DNA of 59,034 bases from Coriobacteriia bacterium. GTDB taxonomy: Bacteria; Actinomycetota; Coriobacteriia; Coriobacteriales; UBA8131. This document shows, in pieces, positions 1 to 9,278 of the stretch. The translations under genes and the position numbers were made by a program. Below the pieces are notes generated by a model. That model had not been told where the DNA came from, searched no databases, and was given only the letters and a program-made list of their open reading frames with translations. Each line of letters begins with the position of its first letter. The first letter of the stretch is position 1. Location of the stretch: NCBI GenBank assembly GCA_009776725.1, contig WRNE01000010.1, forward strand, positions 1 through 59,034, written 5' to 3'.

Positions 1-359
1 CGGTTTTGCAGACGATGTCTGGTGCGTTTACCCTGGATATGCCATATTTTTGTTATGTGGTGCGATGAGTTTGCGAATTTACCCGTCAGAATTGCGCCCA
101 ATCGTCAATCTTGAGCACTTGGCTTGAGGGGAGATATTGGTAATATATACTATTATACTAGTATTAAGTAGAAGAAGGGGCAGGCTCATTTGCAGTCTCT
201 GCTTTTTTTATCCCGGATGCGACACTCGAAGAGCGGGGTCTTCTCCACATTTGAATGGTATTCCAATCGTTGCCCGGTACAGGCCAGCGCCTTCCACATA
301 GCCGTATAAGGCAGGCACTGGTAAATGTAAGCAACCCTTACGGCCTTTGGGCTTAAAGA
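1..359. other. Region without a recognisable gene at the window start
   Basis: No convincing coding region was found. One plus-strand frame is open from base 2 to a stop at 127 and could be the tail of a gene beginning outside the window, but it shows no recognisable motif. An AT-rich stretch (about 139-166) contains TATACT and, on the minus strand, TATAAT. Bases 306-347 hold an imperfect inverted repeat (GCCGTATAAGG / CCTTACGGC) downstream of the opp operon, with no T-run after it, so it is a weak terminator candidate only. Confidence 0.4.
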
Positions 360-1352
360 CTAGCGAATGGGGTTTTCTTTGGCGAAATGACAGGCACAGT
401 AGTGGCCTGGCTCGACCTCACGCATCAGTGGCGTATCTACTGCGCATACCTCCTCGGCTAAGGGGCAGCGGGTGCGAAAACGACAAGCACTCGGCGGGTT
501 GAGCGGCGAAGGCGGGTCGCCTGGCAGCAGGATGCGCGTTTTTGACCGTTGTTCTTTAGGGTCAGGTATGGGTATGGCTGACAACAAGGACTGTGTGTAT
601 GGGTGATGCGGCCTCAAATACAGAGAGTCTACCTCGCCGTATTCGACTAGTGAGCCTAAATACATCACAGCCACTTGGTCTGAGACATGCTGGACAACAC
701 CCAGGTCATGTGCAATGAACAAGTATGTCAAGCCGAATTCGTCCTGCAGGCTGACGAGGAGGTTCAGCACTTGGGCTTGGATCGATACATCCAAGGCGCT
801 GACTGGCTCGTCACAGATGATCAGCTTGGGCTGAAGGGCCAAGGCGCGGGCAATACCGATGCGTTGGCGTTGTCCGCCAGAGAACTCATGGGGGTACCGG
901 TTAATATGCTCAGGATTCAAGCCGACGATATTCAAAAGCTCGCGCACTTGCTCGATCTGTTCGGTTTTTGAGCCTATCTTATGTATGACAAAAGGCTCAC
1001 GGACCAACTCCCCTATGGTCATGCGCGGGTTAAGCGAGGCTTGAGGGTCTTGGAAGACAATCTGGACATCCTTGCGAAAGTCCTTGAGGTCTTCTCCCTT
1101 TAAAGAATGGACATCCTTACCGTCAAAGAATACCGACCCGGCAGTGGGCTTCAGCAAACGGATGATGCAGCGCCCGATGGTCGACTTGCCAGACCCGCTC
1201 TCACCGACCAGGCCTAGGGTCTGGCCGCTTTCAATTTGGAAGCTGACGTCTTTGACAGCTGAGACTTTAGCGCCAAAACGCGAACTGAAAAGCCCGTTTG
1301 AGGTCGAAAAGTCCTTGCTTAGGTTCTCCAGCCTGACCAAAGCCTCAGTCAT
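360..1352 (-). CDS. oppF: Oligopeptide ABC transporter ATP-binding protein, OppF type
   Basis: This is one of the two ATPases that power uptake of peptides at the cytoplasmic face of the membrane. The protein (330 aa) has Walker A GESGSGKST at about residues 50-58, a signature FSGGQRQR, Walker B LIICDEP, and the HPYTQ-containing C-terminal region with clustered Cys (RFRTRCP and HYCACH) typical of the Opp/Dpp family. The second of two adjacent ATG codons is preferred because GGGAGG lies 5 bases before it; the first has only 2. It overlaps the end of oppD by 8 bases and is last in a five-gene operon. Opp versus Dpp (substrate size) cannot be settled from sequence. Confidence 0.93.
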   Translation of the reverse strand: MTEALVRLENLSKDFSTSNGLFSSRFGAKVSAVKDVSFQIESGQTLGLVGESGSGKSTIGRCIIRLLKPTAGSVFFDGKDVHSLKGEDLKDFRKDVQIVFQDPQASLNPRMTIGELVREPFVIHKIGSKTEQIEQVRELLNIVGLNPEHINRYPHEFSGGQRQRIGIARALALQPKLIICDEPVSALDVSIQAQVLNLLVSLQDEFGLTYLFIAHDLGVVQHVSDQVAVMYLGSLVEYGEVDSLYLRPHHPYTQSLLSAIPIPDPKEQRSKTRILLPGDPPSPLNPPSACRFRTRCPLAEEVCAVDTPLMREVEPGHYCACHFAKENPIR

Positions 1353-2490
1353 CATTGCCTCCCGGCCCTAAGGCGTCGGGGTTTTTCATGCCATCGCTTG
1401 ATGCATTGTCTGTATCGCCTTTATCAGGCTGGCTCTGATCGTCATAGATAGGCGAGTTTAGAAGGAACTCTTCGTCTTGGGAGAAGAAACAGGCCGAGTA
1501 ATGCCCGTCTTTAATCATGCGTAGCTTGGGCTGCTCGCTTGCGCAGCGCGGGCTGGCATAAGGGCAACGTTCCGAGAAAGCGCAGCCTGGGGGCAGGTTG
1601 ATAAGCGAGGGAGGGTTGCCTTTAATGGGAGTCAACTCTTGGCCGCTGTCTAAGCTGCGCTTGGGAATAGATCGCATCAGCCCCCAGCTGTAGGGGTGAA
1701 GCGGCTGATAAAAGATTTGGTCGGCAGTCCCGTATTCGACTGGCTTGCCGGCATACATGACAATGATCCGGTCAGCCATATCGGCAACGACGCCTAAGTC
1801 ATGGGTGATCATGATGATTGCCGTGCCATGCTCTTCTTGCATGCGCTGCATGAGCTCGATGATCTGGGCTTGGATGGTCACATCCAAGGCGGTGGTCGGT
1901 TCGTCGGCAATCAATATCTCCGGGTCACAGGCCAAGGCCATAGCGATCATCGCCCGCTGCCTCATTCCACCGGAGAACTGATGGGGATAATCTAACACGC
2001 GCTGGTCAGGGTTGGGAATCCCTACCATATCGAGTAGTTCGACGGCTTTTTCCAGAGCGGCAGCCTTTGTCAGGCCGCGGTGGACAACGAGGCCTTCTCC
2101 CACTTGTTGGCCGACCCGGTAAACTGGGTTTAAAGCAGACAGGGGGTCTTGGAAGATCATCGCTATATGGTTCCCCCGAATTATCTGCAGGTCGTTGTCT
2201 TTCATGCCAATCAGCGATTGGCCTTTGAACAGGATGTCGCCATCCTCAATGCGGCCGGGCGGTATCTGCACGAGGCCGAGGATCGATAAAGCCGTGACGG
2301 ACTTGCCCGACCCGCTCTCGCCCACGATGCCAAGGGTTTCTCCCGCGTTTAAAACAAACGAGATGCCGTCCACTGCTTTGACTATGCCGTCTTGGGTGTG
2401 AAAATGAACTGTCAGGTTCTTTAGCTCCAAAAGGTTTTCGTACTTCGGGAGCACATCGTCTGTGAAAATATCGCGCTTTGCCTGTGCCAC
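1345..2490 (-). CDS. oppD: Oligopeptide ABC transporter ATP-binding protein, OppD type
   Basis: Second ATPase of the peptide importer (381 aa). It shows Walker A GESGSGKSVT, signature FSGGMRQRAMIA, Walker B ILIADEPTTALD, and the C-terminal oligopeptide-transport extension with HPYSWGLMRSIP and the CAFSERCPYASPRC cysteine cluster. An acidic, probably disordered tail of about 35 residues follows. The start is a GTG six bases after the oppC stop, with AGGT just before it. It overlaps oppF, implying translational coupling. It is expected to form a heterodimeric ATPase with OppF under the OppB/OppC permease. Confidence 0.93.
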   Translation of the reverse strand: MAQAKRDIFTDDVLPKYENLLELKNLTVHFHTQDGIVKAVDGISFVLNAGETLGIVGESGSGKSVTALSILGLVQIPPGRIEDGDILFKGQSLIGMKDNDLQIIRGNHIAMIFQDPLSALNPVYRVGQQVGEGLVVHRGLTKAAALEKAVELLDMVGIPNPDQRVLDYPHQFSGGMRQRAMIAMALACDPEILIADEPTTALDVTIQAQIIELMQRMQEEHGTAIIMITHDLGVVADMADRIIVMYAGKPVEYGTADQIFYQPLHPYSWGLMRSIPKRSLDSGQELTPIKGNPPSLINLPPGCAFSERCPYASPRCASEQPKLRMIKDGHYSACFFSQDEEFLLNSPIYDDQSQPDKGDTDNASSDGMKNPDALGPGGNDD

Positions 2491-2496
2491 TTCGAC

Positions 2497-3423
2497 CTAC
2501 GTGCCCTTCACGTCAAGAGCATCGCGCAAACCGTCGCCTAAGAGTGTGAAGGCCAAGACAGTGGTGAGGATGGCTGCTCCGGGGCAAAACACCAACCACG
2601 GATGGGTTTGTAGGAAGGTCTGTCCCTCTGAGATCATTACTCCCCAGGAAGGCTGTGGCTGCTGCACCCCCAGGCCGAGGTAGGACAGGGCGGCTTCGGA
2701 GAGGATCGCCGACCCAATGCTCATAGTGGAATAGACTACGACGCTGGCCATTGAGTTTGGCAGGATATGGCGCAGTATGATACGCAGGTTGCTTGCGCCC
2801 AGCGCCTTGGCAGCTGCTATGTAGTCGTTTTCTTTGATCTGGAGAATAGCCGATCGGACGACTCGGCAAATCGACGTCCAGCCTAAGAGGCCAATCGCTA
2901 AAAACACATTGATCCAACCCGGGCCGAGCACGGCAATCAGGGCTATCGTGAACAAAGTGTAGGGGACTGCCATGAAAGTATCAGTGACCCGCATCACCAA
3001 GGAGTCGATCAAGCCGCCGAAGTACCCTGCTAGCGAGCCTAATACAATACCGATGCTGGTCGATATCAAAGTCGCCAGAATGCCGATGGCCAGCGAGACG
3101 CCAGCCCCATATGCTATCCTCCCCAAGACATCACGGCCAAGCAGGTCTGTGCCGAAGGGATGTTCCAACGAAGGCTTTAGCTTGGAGGTCAGGGTCGCGG
3201 TCGAACTGTCGGTGTAGACCACCTCGCCGAAGACTTGGGGCACCCAGATGCGGCCGGTCAGAGCGACGATACCCATGAAAAGGATCCATATCAGTGCTAG
3301 CACAGCCAGCTTGTTCTTGCTAAGGCGCTTTAGGGCATCGCCCCATAAAGTCCTGGTACGAGCGGCTTTTCTGCCTTCGCGGTCCAAACGCTCAGCGCGT
3401 GCTTTGCCAAACAGAAAAAGCAT
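2497..3423 (-). CDS. oppC: Oligopeptide ABC transporter permease, OppC type
   Basis: Inner-membrane permease subunit (308 aa). The N-terminal segment carries a basic region, then a first membrane helix (LAVLALIWILFMGIVAL), a periplasmic loop with the family hallmark HPFGTDLLGRDVL, and a BPD transmembrane domain. The ATPase-contact loop is represented by AAKALGASNLRIILRHILPN. The start ATG lies two bases after the oppB stop, and a GGAG within the end of oppB serves as ribosome binding site. Length and topology match OppC/DppC. Confidence 0.92.
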   Translation of the reverse strand: MLFLFGKARAERLDREGRKAARTRTLWGDALKRLSKNKLAVLALIWILFMGIVALTGRIWVPQVFGEVVYTDSSTATLTSKLKPSLEHPFGTDLLGRDVLGRIAYGAGVSLAIGILATLISTSIGIVLGSLAGYFGGLIDSLVMRVTDTFMAVPYTLFTIALIAVLGPGWINVFLAIGLLGWTSICRVVRSAILQIKENDYIAAAKALGASNLRIILRHILPNSMASVVVYSTMSIGSAILSEAALSYLGLGVQQPQPSWGVMISEGQTFLQTHPWLVFCPGAAILTTVLAFTLLGDGLRDALDVKGT

Positions 3424-3425
3424 GG

Positions 3426-4406
3426 CTACTCCGCCCTGTTCGCCCCGTAACGGATGCGCGGGTCAAACAAGGCATAACTGATATCGATAATTAAGTTTAT
3501 TAGCATCACAATGATGACAATTATCACTACCCCGCCCATCACAATCGGCCAGTCGCGAGCAGTGATTGCTAGGTATATCTCGCGTCCGATCCCAGGCCAG
3601 CTAAAGACCGACTCGGTTAGGATCGCTCCCGACATCATCGAGCCGAAATCGATTCCAATGAAGGTGATGACAGGGATCATGGCGTTTTTCAAGGCATGCT
3701 TGATTATCACGTCCCGTTTGGCAAGCCCTTTGGCATAGGCAGTGCGAATATAGTCTTGACTTAGGACTTCGAGCAGCTGGGAACGCATGATACGAGCGGT
3801 CACAGCTAACGAAACTGATGCAAGTGTAATAGCTGGCAATATTAAGTGTACTATTGCTGGATAGTTGCTGATCGGCCCACCCGCGCCTGAGATCGGAAGC
3901 GATATCAAGCCACCAGTCACGCGCTTTAGCCAGATACCGAAAACCGCCTGCAGCATCAAGCCCAGCCAAAACACAGGCATACTGACCAGGATCGAGGTTG
4001 ACAAGGTCAAGAGCATGTCGATAAAGGAGTATTTTTTAATAGCCGAGACAATCCCTACCGAGATGCCAAAAAGCACTTCGACACTGATAGCAGCCACTGC
4101 CAACCTGGCTGTATAAGGGAACTTGTCAGCAAAGATGACCTTCACGTCACGCCCCTTTTGATAGGAGTGCCCAAAGTCACCATGCAGCAAATCATTCATA
4201 TAGTAGCCGTATTGGACATAGATCGGCTCGTCGAGGTGGTTTCGCTCGACAATCAGTTGGTATGTGGCTGGGGAGACGGCTCTTTCCCCGGCGATCATGA
4301 TCACAGGATCGCCGGGGACTATGACTCGCATCGCAAAAAGCAAAAACGTGACCCCGAAAAAAACCGGGATAAACTGCACGATCCTTTTCAGGATGTATTT
4401 ACCCAT
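3426..4406 (-). CDS. oppB: Oligopeptide ABC transporter permease, OppB type
   Basis: Permease subunit (326 aa) that pairs with OppC. It starts MGKYILKRIVQFIPV, the usual OppB/DppB first helix. It contains the DEPIYVQYGYYMNDLL segment common in the N-terminal periplasmic region. The ATPase-contact loop is DYIRTAYAKGLAKRDVIIKHALKN, and the C-terminal helix ends in the DPRIRYG motif. It lies 47 bases after the binding-protein gene and 2 bases before oppC. No strong ribosome binding site precedes its ATG, so expression may depend on coupling to the upstream gene. Confidence 0.92.
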   Translation of the reverse strand: MGKYILKRIVQFIPVFFGVTFLLFAMRVIVPGDPVIMIAGERAVSPATYQLIVERNHLDEPIYVQYGYYMNDLLHGDFGHSYQKGRDVKVIFADKFPYTARLAVAAISVEVLFGISVGIVSAIKKYSFIDMLLTLSTSILVSMPVFWLGLMLQAVFGIWLKRVTGGLISLPISGAGGPISNYPAIVHLILPAITLASVSLAVTARIMRSQLLEVLSQDYIRTAYAKGLAKRDVIIKHALKNAMIPVITFIGIDFGSMMSGAILTESVFSWPGIGREIYLAITARDWPIVMGGVVIIVIIVMLINLIIDISYALFDPRIRYGANRAE

Positions 4407-4453
4407 ACTTGCTTACGGTTCTTTCAAGCCAATGTCATGCTTGAATAAACTTC

Positions 4454-6115
4454 TTACTTGCTTAGCCAAGTAGCATTCATGTCGGCGATCAGCGTCGGCG
4501 AGAAGAAGAAGTCGTTTACTCTAGCCGATGTGACACGGGCATGCCGATAGAACATGATCGGGACGATCGGGGTGGTTTCTTGGACGATGTCGTCGACTGC
4601 CTGGAAGGCAGCGATACGCTCGTCGTTGTCAAGGATCCCCCGTGCACTCAAGATACCCTCGTCGACATCGGGGTTTGAGTACTGTGAGCGATTGTCGCCA
4701 GTACCTGTAAAGAACAATGAGAAGAGGAAGTTCTCCATAATGGGATAGTCGGCAATCCAGCCGAGACGCCCCATCTGATAGTTCCCGTCAGCCAAAGCCT
4801 TGAGGTAGGCGGCCCAGTCCATCGACTCCAACTCGGTCTCGATACCGATCTTCCTTAAGTCGGACTGTATCAGCTCCATGATCTGCTGATGCGCTCCGCC
4901 TGTGTTAAAGGAAAGCTTGAACGTGGGCAGGCCTTCTCCATCTGGATACCCTGCCTCGGCCAAAGTCTCCTTGGCTTTATCCTCGTCATAAAACGATGTT
5001 TTCCAGGCACCTTCGCGGTAGCCTAGGATTCCTGGGGGGATCAGCCCGTCGGCCGGTACCCTGACGCCTTGGAAGACCACGTCGCAAATAGTTTGCCGGT
5101 TAATGGCATAGCTGATCGCCTCGCGCACCTTGGCATCTGAAAGAACGGGGTCAAGGTTGTTGATCACGAGGTAGTACGTGGACGACTCGAGGCCTAAGAG
5201 TGTTTGCTTCCCGGGTTGGGCAACCCAGCCGTCAATCGACTCGCCGTATTTGTCGACACAGTCCTCGATCATTCCTGGCGGTATCTGGACGAAGTCCAAA
5301 TTGCCAGCCTCGTATTCGTTAAAGGCTGTTTCGACCTCCGAAATGATGTTGAAGTCAATGCCGTCGACAAAGGGCACATCGCCATAGTAATCTTCGAAAC
5401 GGAGGACCTGGATGTACTGGTCGTGCTCCCACTTGCCCTTGATCATAAAGGGGCCGTTGCCGATCGGAGCCTCGCTATAGGTCTCAAAGTCCTCGGCGGC
5501 AGCAGGCACAGGGCCTAAGGCCGGGTGAGTCAAAACATAGAGGAAGTCAGCATAAGAGGCAACCAGGGTAACCTCTAAAGTAAGGTCGTCTAAGGCTACG
5601 ACACCGGACAATTCCGTTGCCGTCTGGTCCTCTACCATTTCTTTATAACCCTTTACCTGGGCCAAATGGTAGTCGATCTCTGACGGCTCGTCACTGATGT
5701 TCCGGTCGCAAATGCGCTCCCAGCCGCGCTTGAAGTCAGCCGCGGTCACCGGGTCGCCGTTATGGAACAAGGCATCCGGTTGCAAATGGAAGGTATAGAC
5801 TGTCGCGTCGTCATTGACTTCCCAGCTCACAGCGGCTGCCGGCAGAAGCTTCTCGGTACGGTAGTCGTAGTTCATCAATGAGTCGAACATCTGCGACCCG
5901 ACTTGGGTCCCCTCTGATTCTTGAAGGTTGTAAGGATCAATGAACGCCGGCTCGTTTACATAGTACTTAAAAGTTCCCCCTGCCTTTTCGTCGCCTTCGA
6001 CCACTTCTTCTTCGTCATCCTTGCACGCGGTCAAAAGCGACGCTCCTGCGATTGCTGCGCCAGCCACAGCTGCACCAGCCACAAAAGTCCGTCTGGTCAG
6101 TTTCTTGTTTTCCAT
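4454..6115 (-). CDS. oppA: Peptide ABC transporter substrate-binding lipoprotein
   Basis: Extracellular solute-binding protein, family 5 (553 aa), that delivers peptides to OppBC. The N-terminus MENKKLTRRTF has a twin-arginine motif and a lipobox LTAC, so it is probably exported by Tat and then lipidated. The mature protein starts with an acidic linker. Family features include HNGDPVTAADFKRGWERI, REAISYAINRQTI and the C-terminal PIMFYRHARV. The chosen ATG has AAAGGA 8 bases upstream; a longer reading frame to 6187 lacks such a site. It is the first gene of the opp operon, behind the promoter at 6238-6267. Confidence 0.93.
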   Translation of the reverse strand: MENKKLTRRTFVAGAAVAGAAIAGASLLTACKDDEEEVVEGDEKAGGTFKYYVNEPAFIDPYNLQESEGTQVGSQMFDSLMNYDYRTEKLLPAAAVSWEVNDDATVYTFHLQPDALFHNGDPVTAADFKRGWERICDRNISDEPSEIDYHLAQVKGYKEMVEDQTATELSGVVALDDLTLEVTLVASYADFLYVLTHPALGPVPAAAEDFETYSEAPIGNGPFMIKGKWEHDQYIQVLRFEDYYGDVPFVDGIDFNIISEVETAFNEYEAGNLDFVQIPPGMIEDCVDKYGESIDGWVAQPGKQTLLGLESSTYYLVINNLDPVLSDAKVREAISYAINRQTICDVVFQGVRVPADGLIPPGILGYREGAWKTSFYDEDKAKETLAEAGYPDGEGLPTFKLSFNTGGAHQQIMELIQSDLRKIGIETELESMDWAAYLKALADGNYQMGRLGWIADYPIMENFLFSLFFTGTGDNRSQYSNPDVDEGILSARGILDNDERIAAFQAVDDIVQETTPIVPIMFYRHARVTSARVNDFFFSPTLIADMNATWLSK

Positions 6116-6237
6116 ATTCGTCCTTTCAATTATGTGGAGAAAACCTAGGTTCTTCTCCCGCGTCGTAAAACCACTCTGGCAACTCATAAGTCAAGCAAGG
6201 CAATCATTCAAGCTTTGAGTGGCATTTGAATAATTGT

Positions 6238-6267
6238 ACTATAGTCTATCTTAATAAGGTTAATCAA
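6238..6267 (-). promoter_or_regulatory. Promoter candidate for the opp operon
   Basis: On the minus strand TTGATT (6262-6267) and TATAGT (6238-6243) are separated by 18 bases. They resemble -35 and -10 boxes and would give a leader of about 115 bases before oppA. The leader contains a CCACTC/GAGTGG inverted repeat (about 6172-6177 and 6217-6222) that could fold. This is motif matching only. Confidence 0.5.
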
Positions 6268-6345
6268 GTCGGATTAATCGGGTAAAACACCGCTGAAAAT
6301 GTATATCTGGTTACTTAGTCGCCTGGGCTTGGCGGCAACTGGCTG

Positions 6346-7782
6346 TCAGGTCAGCTCTGCGTCGATCTCAGCCACCCGTTTGGCTAACTGGTTGACCAGC
6401 GTTTCGGCAAGCTTCTCGTCATCGGCTTCCACCATTACCCGTATTTTCGGCTCTGTGCCTGATGGCCGCAACAAGACCCGCCCCTTGTCGCCGAGCAAGT
6501 CCTCGACTGTGCGCTTCTCCCGAGAAAGCTGTTCGGACTGCATGACTGTATCTTTTTCTTGAACAGTGACGTTTAGCATTTTTTGCGGTACTTTTTGCAT
6601 AATAGCTGCCAACTGAGGTAAAGTCTTCTGCTTCCTTTGCATAACTGACAGCAACTGCAAAGCACTGATCAGCCCATCGCCTGTGGTGCTGTATTCTAGC
6701 AGTACCATATGCCCGGACTGCTCGCCTCCCAAGACATAGTCGCCTTCCAGCATTGCCGAGAGCACCTTGGTGTCGCCGACGTCGGTCCTCACCAGCGCTA
6801 TTTTCATTGACTCCAAGGCATACTCGAAGCCAAGGTTGGAGATAACAGTCGAAACAACGGTGTTGTTCTTAAGCTTTCCCCGCTCTTGGAGGTCTTGGGC
6901 ACAAATCGCCATGATGTGGTCTCCGTCGACCTCTTGGCCATTGGAGTCGATGGCGAGCAAACGGTCGGCATCGCCATCGTGAGCGATCCCCAGGTCGGCA
7001 TGGGCATCAGCAACAGCCTGCTTTAACTGTTCGAGATGGGTCGACCCACAGTCGACATTGATGTCCTTGCCGTTGTAGTCATTATTGATGACTATCAGCT
7101 CTGCCCCAAGCCGCCGAAATGTCTCGGGGGTGGTGAGAAAGGCAGCCCCATGGGCACAGTCTATGACTATCCTTATTCCCCGAAGGTCAAGCCCCTGTCT
7201 AGAGAACGTGCTGACTGCATATTCGATATAACGCTCTGCAGCGTCCGTCAAGACCTGTTGGCCAGCCGTTTGGTCGAGGGGGTCATCGATTGAAAAGATG
7301 TTATCGCTTGTTTGGTCGTCAAATTGGGAGACATCGATAGAGGGCATTTGTTGGAGGGCCTGCTCGAACTGCTCTTCTTGTGAGTCGTTTAGCTTGTATC
7401 CGTTGACATTGAAGAATTTGATGCCGTTGTCTTCAGGCGGGTTATGTGATGCAGAAATCACGACCCCTCCGTCGGCACTGTACTCTTTGACAAGGAAGGC
7501 AATCGCCGGAGTCGGGATTATTCCCGCCAACAAGGCCTTCCCCCCGGCAGCATTAATCCCTCTGACAAGGCCTTCTTCAAGGGCTTCGCCGCTATATCGG
7601 GTATCACGCCCAATCAGCAAGGTCGGTCCCAGTATCTTCACCGCAGCATAACCTAGCGTTTCAGCCATCGGTACCGTCAGAGTTATAAAAGCCTTCCCCC
7701 GTACACCATCAGTGCCAAAATATGCAGGCAAGCCCGTACCTTCCTTTATACAGTACATGCTGATACTTTCAAATACCAGCAT
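6346..7782 (-). CDS. glmM: Phosphoglucosamine mutase
   Basis: Converts glucosamine-6-phosphate to glucosamine-1-phosphate for UDP-GlcNAc and peptidoglycan synthesis. The family signatures are clear: YFGTDGVRG near the N-terminus, the phosphoserine active-site loop VVISASHNPPEDNGIKFF, the metal-binding loop AHDGDADR, the sugar-binding EQSGH segment, and the C-terminal phosphate-binding RPSGTEPKIRVMVEA. The start is uncertain. ATG 7782 has a distant AAGG, while ATG 7758 has GAAAG at good spacing and would give a more usual N-terminus. It follows rpsI by about 24 bases, the usual actinobacterial order. Confidence 0.96.
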   Translation of the reverse strand: MLVFESISMYCIKEGTGLPAYFGTDGVRGKAFITLTVPMAETLGYAAVKILGPTLLIGRDTRYSGEALEEGLVRGINAAGGKALLAGIIPTPAIAFLVKEYSADGGVVISASHNPPEDNGIKFFNVNGYKLNDSQEEQFEQALQQMPSIDVSQFDDQTSDNIFSIDDPLDQTAGQQVLTDAAERYIEYAVSTFSRQGLDLRGIRIVIDCAHGAAFLTTPETFRRLGAELIVINNDYNGKDINVDCGSTHLEQLKQAVADAHADLGIAHDGDADRLLAIDSNGQEVDGDHIMAICAQDLQERGKLKNNTVVSTVISNLGFEYALESMKIALVRTDVGDTKVLSAMLEGDYVLGGEQSGHMVLLEYSTTGDGLISALQLLSVMQRKQKTLPQLAAIMQKVPQKMLNVTVQEKDTVMQSEQLSREKRTVEDLLGDKGRVLLRPSGTEPKIRVMVEADDEKLAETLVNQLAKRVAEIDAELT

Positions 7783-7805
7783 GTATCATCAACCTTATAT
7801 TATGC

Positions 7806-8213
7806 CTACCGTTTTGAGAACTGAGGACGCTTACGCGCTTTCTTTAATCCGTATTTCTTGCGTTCCACCATGCGTGGGTCGCGAGTCAGAAAACCTGCCT
7901 TCTTCAGTTCAGCACGGTAGTCTCCCGCTACTAATAAAGCTCTCGAGATACCGTGACGCAGTGCGCCAGCCTGTCCAGATACTCCGCCGCCGGAGCTGTT
8001 GGCGAAGACGTCAAAGTGGTCGACTGTGTCGGTTACTTTAAAAGGGGTCAGTGCATAATCAAGCAAGGCCTCACGGCCAAAGTACTCTTTTCCATCGCGG
8101 CCGTTTATCGTTACTTTGCCGGTACCGGGCTTGATGCGCACCCGTACAACGGCGTTTTTGCGCCTGCCCGTACCGTAATAGACTGCTTCGCCACCTGAGT
8201 TGTTATCAACCAT
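7806..8213 (-). CDS. rpsI: 30S ribosomal protein S9 (uS9)
   Basis: Small-subunit ribosomal protein (135 aa). It has the expected [16 protein letters not shown] opening, [28 protein letters not shown], and the basic C-terminal tail [17 protein letters not shown] ending in SKR, which reaches the P-site tRNA. The ATG at 8213 has GGAGG 5 bases upstream and overlaps the end of rplM by 8 bases, so the two are translationally coupled. A longer frame to 8276 lies inside rplM and is not the real N-terminus. Confidence 0.98.
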   Translation of the reverse strand: MVDNNSGGEAVYYGTGRRKNAVVRVRIKPGTGKVTINGRDGKEYFGREALLDYALTPFKVTDTVDHFDVFANSSGGGVSGQAGALRHGISRALLVAGDYRAELKKAGFLTRDPRMVERKKYGLKKARKRPQFSKR

Positions 8214-8649
8214 GGTATTCCTCCAGCTTGATTGGACGTGGGGTCTGCGCCTGGTGTGGATGGTCTGGTCCAGCATATACTTTCAGTTTCTTGCCCATTG
8301 CCCGGCCTAGCCTGTTTTTCGGGAGCATTCCACGTATAGCACGCTCTATGATACGTTCAGGGTGACGCTCCATGACCTGAGCGAAGGTTTCTTGCTTTAA
8401 TCCTCCAGGATAGCCGCTGTGGTGGTAGTAGACCTTGTCCGTAACCTTGGCTCCTGTGACTTTAATCTTGTCGGCATTGATGATCACAACATAATCGCCA
8501 GTGTCGACATGGGGAGTGTACTGGGGCTTCAACTTGCCCTTTAAGATCTGTGCCGCAAACGAGGCAAGCCTGCCGAGCACTAGGCCTTCAGCATCGATCA
8601 ATAGCCACTCCTGCTTTACATCGCCTTTTTTGGCGTAATAGGTACTCAC
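8206..8649 (-). CDS. rplM: 50S ribosomal protein L13 (uL13)
   Basis: Large-subunit ribosomal protein (147 aa). Recognised from the [16 protein letters not shown] opening, the [20 protein letters not shown] segment, [12 protein letters not shown], and [14 protein letters not shown]. The start codon is GTG, preceded by GGAGG. It heads the rplM-rpsI-glmM operon behind a strong promoter at 8771-8799. Pairing of rplM with rpsI is near-universal in bacteria. Confidence 0.98.
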   Translation of the reverse strand: MSTYYAKKGDVKQEWLLIDAEGLVLGRLASFAAQILKGKLKPQYTPHVDTGDYVVIINADKIKVTGAKVTDKVYYHHSGYPGGLKQETFAQVMERHPERIIERAIRGMLPKNRLGRAMGKKLKVYAGPDHPHQAQTPRPIKLEEYHG

Positions 8650-8770
8650 TTATATCCTCCGTACTGTGCGAGCCGTTGCCACGGATTCAGCTGGACCCTG
8701 AAAACCGCTGTGACAAACAGCCCATGATGTCATTTACAAAGTATCACGGGGTTTTGAAATGAACTTCCAA

Positions 8771-8799
8771 ATTGTAAAGAAGCTTGATTCAAGTGTCAA
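8771..8799 (-). promoter_or_regulatory. Strong promoter for rplM-rpsI-glmM
   Basis: On the minus strand a perfect TTGACA (8794-8799) and TACAAT (8771-8776) are spaced by exactly 17 bases, an almost consensus vegetative promoter. Transcription would begin near 8764, leaving a leader of about 115 bases before rplM. The leader could host autoregulation by L13 or S9, but no specific structure was recognised. Confidence 0.75.
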
Positions 8800-9278
8800 A
8801 TGCTGAAATGCCAAAACGGCTGCTTGATGCTGACCTTTACACGTTTTCATACTATCTAGCCTGACTAAGCCACATGCAGAACTTATATGGGTGCAAGCCT
8901 TCTGTAATCGATAGGCAGGCCAAAGCATATGCAAAGGCACGCCAAACCTTATATAAACTGTTTTTTACACAATTTGTTTAGGTACATGAATATTTAATCA
9001 CTATTGTTAGTAGGGCAATGTTAAAATAACGAGAAGCTAACAGGACTATGCTATATTCGTTACGTACAGCATTATCAAAGGTCGGCTTCAGACACCTGTT
9101 TTGCCTGTACAAGCAAGTGTTTTAAAGATTAGATGCGTTAAACGGTCGGTAAGCCAGAAGAGAGGAGGAAAGGGAGCCTAGAACTACTCAAAGTTATTTT
9201 TTATAGCAAAGAAGCGCAGTTTCAAAAGAATGTCGTTAATTGAGAGTATTGCCAATTTTGAAGGGAGATCCAAAGAAT
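8800..9278. other. Intergenic region between rplM and the symporter gene
   Basis: This divergent intergenic stretch contains no convincing coding region. Besides the rplM promoter beside it, it holds a purine-rich GAGAGGAGGAAAGGGAG segment (about 9158-9177) that looks like a ribosome binding site but has no start codon behind it. It also has a small palindrome GTTAAAATAAC near 9020; the same 11 bases recur near 16980. No regulatory family was identified. Confidence 0.35.
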